Below, piece by piece: positions 5,409 through 8,544 of a stretch of 8,544 bases of DNA. The notes under the pieces were generated by a model that worked only from the letters and a program-made list of their open reading frames with translations, was not told the origin of the DNA and did no database searches. A program made the position numbers and the translations under genes. Position 1 is the first letter of the stretch. Each line of letters starts with the position of its first letter. This DNA is from UBA1049 sp964522305. Lineage in GTDB: Bacteria > Bacillota > Clostridia > Oscillospirales > CAG-382. The DNA lies in contig CAZFVM010000056.1 in assembly GCA_964522305.1 (NCBI GenBank), forward strand, positions 1-8,544. The letters are read 5' to 3'.

Positions 5409-7634
5409 ATGAGCGAGATATATCTGGTAGGGGTAATCGAAGACATAGTGTTTTCCAACGAGGATAACGGCTATACCGTATGTATAATTGATCATATGGG
5501 AGAGCCGACAACCTTAGTTGGAATAATGCCTTTTTTAAGTGTAGGTGAGACCATTCGAGTGTCAGGCTCTTGGCACAACCATCCCACCTTCGGCAGGCAA
5601 TTCAAAGTAGAATATTTCGAAAAGAAGTTTCCTACCACTTCCGCTACAATTTTGAAGTACCTATCCTCCGGAGCAATAAAGGGCGTGGGTCCTGTTACGG
5701 CGGAGAGAATAGTATCCCGTTTTGGAGAAGACTCCTTAGATATTATCGAGAACAATCCGGAGTGGCTCAGCGATATTCGAGGGATATCGCTAAAGAAGGC
5801 TCGGGAGATTAGCAACACCTATAAGATGCAGTTTGGTATGCGCGCTGTGATGATGTTTTGCGAAGATTTTTTCGGACCTTCCCTTTCCGTCAGCATATTC
5901 AAAAAGTATGGCTCGGCAGCCATCGATCTCATAAAGAGCAACCCTTACATGCTTTGTGAAGACATAGCAGGTATAGGGTTTCAAACCTCAGACAAGATTG
6001 CTCAATCCTTGGATTTCCCCTTTGACAGCCCCCAACGGGTTCGGGCGGGAATAATCCACTTTATGCAGCTGGCAGCATACAACGGTGGCCATTGCTATCT
6101 GCCGGAATGGCGGTTGATAGATATGATTGAGTCTGCCCTGGGGGTAGATAACGAAATAATAACAAACACCCTAAGCACCATGGTTTCCGAGGAGGAGTTA
6201 ATTTTGACCAAGGTGGGAGAAACCGGGGTGGTTTTTTTGCGGGAATATTACGATGCAGAAAGCTATATCGCCGCCAAGCTTCTTGTAATGTCCGAGACAG
6301 AGTTCCCCTTTGTTCTATCAGGAGTGTCCGAGCATATCGCCGACCTGGAAGCCCGTTACGAACTGGAATACGCCATAGAACAACGGGAGGCGGTGATAGC
6401 CGCGGTTACCAGGGGGGTCACGGTGGTAACGGGTGGACCCGGTACCGGTAAGACCACGGTCATAAAGGCTATAATCGATATTTTTCGTAATTTAGGTTAC
6501 TCTTTTGTGTTAGCCGCCCCTACGGGGAGGGCAGCAAAGCGGATGTCAGAAGCATCAGGTACAGAGGCAAAGACAATCCACAGGCTTTTGGAGATGGAAT
6601 ATTCCGAAGAGAGAAAGCCTCGCTTTTACAGGACCGAGAGCAACCCCTTGCCTTTCAAGGCCGTAATAATCGACGAAGTGTCTATGGTGGACACCCTGCT
6701 TTTGGACTCCCTTTTGAGAGCTGTAAAGACAGACAGTTATCTTATATTAATCGGAGACGCGGACCAATTACCTCCGGTGGGGGCGGGTAATTGTCTCGCA
6801 GACATAATAGAGAGCGAGCGGTTTTCGGTAAAGAGGTTGACCAAGATTTTTAGACAAGCGGAAGAGAGCCTTATAATCACCAACGCCCATAGCATCAATC
6901 AAGGGAGGATGCCAAGGCTTGATGTCACAGACAACAATTTCTTTTTTATCAAGCGGCACTCCTTTGACACCATATTAGACACTATCATAGACCTGACAGC
7001 CAACCGTCTGCCAAAAAAGTACAAGATTGACCCGGTATGGGATATACAGGTCATCACCCCTACCAGGAAAGGGCAATTAGGGACCTTTGAGATGAACAAG
7101 GCGTTGCAGGAAAGCCTTAATCCCAAAGGACCGACCAAGATAGAAAAACAAATCGGCAAAGTTGTCTTCAGAGAAAACGACAAGGTGATGCAGACAAAGA
7201 ACAACTATGAAATAGAGTGGTTTACCGCCGAGCCGAGAGAAGGAGAAGAGCCCACGGGACAAGGAGTTTTTAATGGAGATATCGGCAGAATACTGTCTAT
7301 AGACACTAAGGCAGAAACGGTGGTTATAGATTTTGATAATCGGATAGCGGAATATGATTTTTCCCTATTGGGGGAATTAGAACACGCCTATGCCATCACC
7401 GTGCACAAGAGCCAGGGAAGCGAATATAACTATGTTATTCTGCCCTCCTTTGGGTTCCCGGCACCGCTGATGACCCGCAACCTGCTTTATACAGGGGTTA
7501 CCAGAGCAAAGGAGTTAGTCTGCATTGTCGGGGAAGACGACAATATAAGACAAATGATCACCAACGACAAAAAGCCAGTGAGACATACGGCTCTAAAGGA
7601 GTTTATATGGGGGATAAAACCAAAAGAAGCATAA
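5409..7634 (+). CDS. recD2: RecD2-type ATP-dependent 5'-3' DNA helicase
   Basis: This SF1B helicase of the RecD2/YrrC family works without RecB and RecC; in Bacillus and Deinococcus it is linked to replication fork integrity and repair. The 741-residue protein contains, in order, an N-terminal OB-like region (about 1-75); helix-hairpin-helix segments (GAIKGVGPVTAERI at 88-101, DIRGISLKKAREI at 122-134, IAGIGFQTSDKI at 186-197); and a helicase core. Core motifs are the Walker A GGPGTGKT (342-349, K348), the Walker B IDEVSM (421-426), GDADQLPPVGAG (449-460), the SH3-like insert before HKSQGSEY (666-673), and YTGVTRAK (694-701). All catalytic motifs are intact. The ribosome site is weak (GGCGGG, 5 nt before the ATG), but the N-terminal sequence fits the family. 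The gene starts its own operon and overlaps comFC by 28 nt. The long N-terminal extension rules out a classical RecBCD subunit. Confidence 0.97.
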   Translation: MSEIYLVGVIEDIVFSNEDNGYTVCIIDHMGEPTTLVGIMPFLSVGETIRVSGSWHNHPTFGRQFKVEYFEKKFPTTSATILKYLSSGAIKGVGPVTAERIVSRFGEDSLDIIENNPEWLSDIRGISLKKAREISNTYKMQFGMRAVMMFCEDFFGPSLSVSIFKKYGSAAIDLIKSNPYMLCEDIAGIGFQTSDKIAQSLDFPFDSPQRVRAGIIHFMQLAAYNGGHCYLPEWRLIDMIESALGVDNEIITNTLSTMVSEEELILTKVGETGVVFLREYYDAESYIAAKLLVMSETEFPFVLSGVSEHIADLEARYELEYAIEQREAVIAAVTRGVTVVTGGPGTGKTTVIKAIIDIFRNLGYSFVLAAPTGRAAKRMSEASGTEAKTIHRLLEMEYSEERKPRFYRTESNPLPFKAVIIDEVSMVDTLLLDSLLRAVKTDSYLILIGDADQLPPVGAGNCLADIIESERFSVKRLTKIFRQAEESLIITNAHSINQGRMPRLDVTDNNFFFIKRHSFDTILDTIIDLTANRLPKKYKIDPVWDIQVITPTRKGQLGTFEMNKALQESLNPKGPTKIEKQIGKVVFRENDKVMQTKNNYEIEWFTAEPREGEEPTGQGVFNGDIGRILSIDTKAETVVIDFDNRIAEYDFSLLGELEHAYAITVHKSQGSEYNYVILPSFGFPAPLMTRNLLYTGVTRAKELVCIVGEDDNIRQMITNDKKPVRHTALKEFIWGIKPKEA
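7595..7601 (+). promoter_or_regulatory. Ribosome binding site of comFC, inside recD2
   Basis: AAAGGAG lies 5 nt before the ATG at 7607 and inside the last codons of recD2. It fixes the comFC start despite the 28-nt overlap with the upstream gene and points to translational coupling. Confidence 0.75.
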
Positions 7635-8350
7635 CTCAAAGCCTAAAAAACTCCATATCCAAGCTATCGGACAAAGCCTTGAATCTCATAAGCCCTTGTC
7701 GTTGCATGTGTTGCGGATTTAATGTGTGCAAAGACGAACTTCCGGTTTGCGTCGATTGCATGAAGGATTTTTATGACCTGCTTTACAGCAAGTGTGACGT
7801 TTGCGGGCTTGTTGCCGATGATTGTACCTGTAATTCCGGATCACCCGTTTTCCTTTTTTGGTATCGTTCTCGATTGTCCCACAAGATAATCGGTAATATA
7901 AAGAACAATGCAGATATAAGATATGCTCGCTTTCTGGCAGAGTTATTAGTCGGCAGGCACAACCTCAAACACCGTTTAAAATACGATTGTATCACTTATG
8001 TTCCCCGTCGCAAAAAGGGTATACGAATAGCCGGGTATGACCAAGCAAAGCTTATTGCGAAGGAAGTATCCGCCATATTGGATATAGAATGTATCCCGAC
8101 GCTAAAGAGGTTCGGCAAGCAAGAACAAAAGCTTCTTTCCGCTTCCCAAAGGAAGAAGGCAATAAAGAATAGATACGCTGTTATAAACGAAAATATAATG
8201 GTGGAGGGCGAGCCTTTACGACGGGTTTTGTTAGTCGATGATATATATACCACGGGTGCCACCATAAAGGGATGTTCGGATTTGTTGAGAAAAGCCGGAG
8301 TTAGGCAGGTTGTATCACTGGTAATGGCAAGAACACAAAGGAGAGGTTGA
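7607..8350 (+). CDS. comFC: ComF family protein, phosphoribosyltransferase-like
   Basis: ComFC-type proteins pair an N-terminal zinc-binding region with a type I phosphoribosyltransferase fold. In naturally competent bacteria they are needed for DNA uptake or processing, and the reaction is not established. The 247-residue protein shows Cys clusters fit to bind zinc (C33/C36 with C48/C51, then C63/C66 with C73/C75). The PRPP-loop signature VLLVDDIYTTGAT is at 207-219 (D211, D212). The family-typical VPRRKKGIRIAGYDQAKLIA (132-151) and QxxL-x4-R-x5-N (174-187) are also present, so it looks intact. It follows recD2 with a 28-nt overlap and precedes another gene by 5 nt, so it sits mid-operon with a DNA helicase. 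No comFA or other competence gene is in the window. Presence of comFC alone does not show that the organism is competent, because it is widely retained. Confidence 0.93.
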   Translation: MGDKTKRSITQSLKNSISKLSDKALNLISPCRCMCCGFNVCKDELPVCVDCMKDFYDLLYSKCDVCGLVADDCTCNSGSPVFLFWYRSRLSHKIIGNIKNNADIRYARFLAELLVGRHNLKHRLKYDCITYVPRRKKGIRIAGYDQAKLIAKEVSAILDIECIPTLKRFGKQEQKLLSASQRKKAIKNRYAVINENIMVEGEPLRRVLLVDDIYTTGATIKGCSDLLRKAGVRQVVSLVMARTQRRG

Positions 8351-8355
8351 ATACT

Positions 8356-8544
8356 ATGGACAAAAACAGTTATTTCATCACTGCGGGTGACCTTAGAGTA
8401 ACCTTCGTCAAAGAAAGACAAGGGTTGTACTTAGGGAGAATTCGAGACAAAAAGACAGGTAGAAATTTGCTTACCCATACAGCACGGATCTTCTATTTAA
8501 CGGTCAGGAGTTTGAGCGATGACAGCTATACAACCGTGCATTCC
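8356..8544 (+). CDS. Unidentified protein, N-terminal 63 codons only
   Basis: An open frame starts at ATG 8356, 5 nt after the comFC stop, with GGAGAGG 9 nt upstream, and runs to the window edge. It begins MDKNSYFITAGDLRV and has no signal peptide or membrane segment. The translated start looks like alternating beta strands: an ITAGDLRVTFV strand, then GLYLGRIRDKKTGRNLLT, a pattern of the type G-L-x3-I-x-D-x2-TGR-x-LL, then RIFYLTVRSL. This resembles the N-terminal beta-sandwich of some large glycoside hydrolases, but that is a visual likeness only and too little is present to assign a family. It is likely the third gene of the recD2-comFC transcript. That it is a real coding region is well supported by spacing, ribosome site and residue composition; its function is unknown. 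Confidence 0.72.
   Translation, partial: MDKNSYFITAGDLRVTFVKERQGLYLGRIRDKKTGRNLLTHTARIFYLTVRSLSDDSYTTVHS

Noticed and set aside
7996..8421. 141-codon open frame on the minus strand across the comFC end and the partial gene
   Set aside because: It is antisense to comFC and to the well-supported start of the next gene; no recognisable motif.
1..8544. CRISPR array, tRNA, rRNA, prophage, toxin-antitoxin or defence genes
   Set aside because: No spaced repeats, no tRNA or rRNA motifs, and no reading frames of such families were seen on either strand.

Overview
The window looks like chromosomal DNA from an anaerobic clostridial Firmicute. The evidence is the NifU/IscU and IscS pair without the proteobacterial isc genes, a clostridial-type phosphatidylserine decarboxylase, a RecD2-type helicase followed by comFC, textbook sigma-A promoters with 17-bp spacers, and AG-rich ribosome binding sites. 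The species cannot be named from what is visible. Nearly all of the sequence is accounted for by seven complete genes, one partial gene, and the tail of a mobile intron.

Left end (1-62): the first ~53 bases read on the + strand as the 3' end of a group II intron. They hold the 3' half of domain V and a domain VI hairpin with a bulged branch-point A. The intron stops about 9 bp beyond the iscU stop codon and lies antisense to iscU.

Minus-strand block (63-3772): transcription runs right to left. An integral membrane protein of the UPF0104 / lysylphosphatidylglycerol-synthase TM family (2714-3772) is followed by phosphatidylserine decarboxylase psd (1801-2676). These two form an envelope-lipid operon behind a consensus promoter. 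A second promoter in the 127-bp gap after psd then drives iscS-iscU (498-1673, 63-491), which make cysteine-derived sulfur and scaffold Fe-S clusters.

Divergent control region (3773-4026): back-to-back sigma-A promoters serve the membrane-protein gene (minus) and metK (plus). A perfect 24-bp palindrome covers the -10 and start site of the metK promoter. An imperfect inverted repeat sits just inside the 5' leader of the membrane-protein gene. There is no room or sequence match for a SAM-I riboswitch ahead of metK.

Plus-strand block (4027-8544): metK (S-adenosylmethionine synthetase) ends in an intrinsic terminator. A new promoter then starts recD2 (helicase), comFC (phosphoribosyltransferase-like, overlapping recD2 by 28 nt) and the first 63 codons of an unidentified protein that runs off the window. 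Most of the content is housekeeping. The items worth a second look are the intron insertion, the metK palindrome, the altered active-site motif of psd, and the truncated gene at the right edge. I did not find a convincing new multi-gene system.
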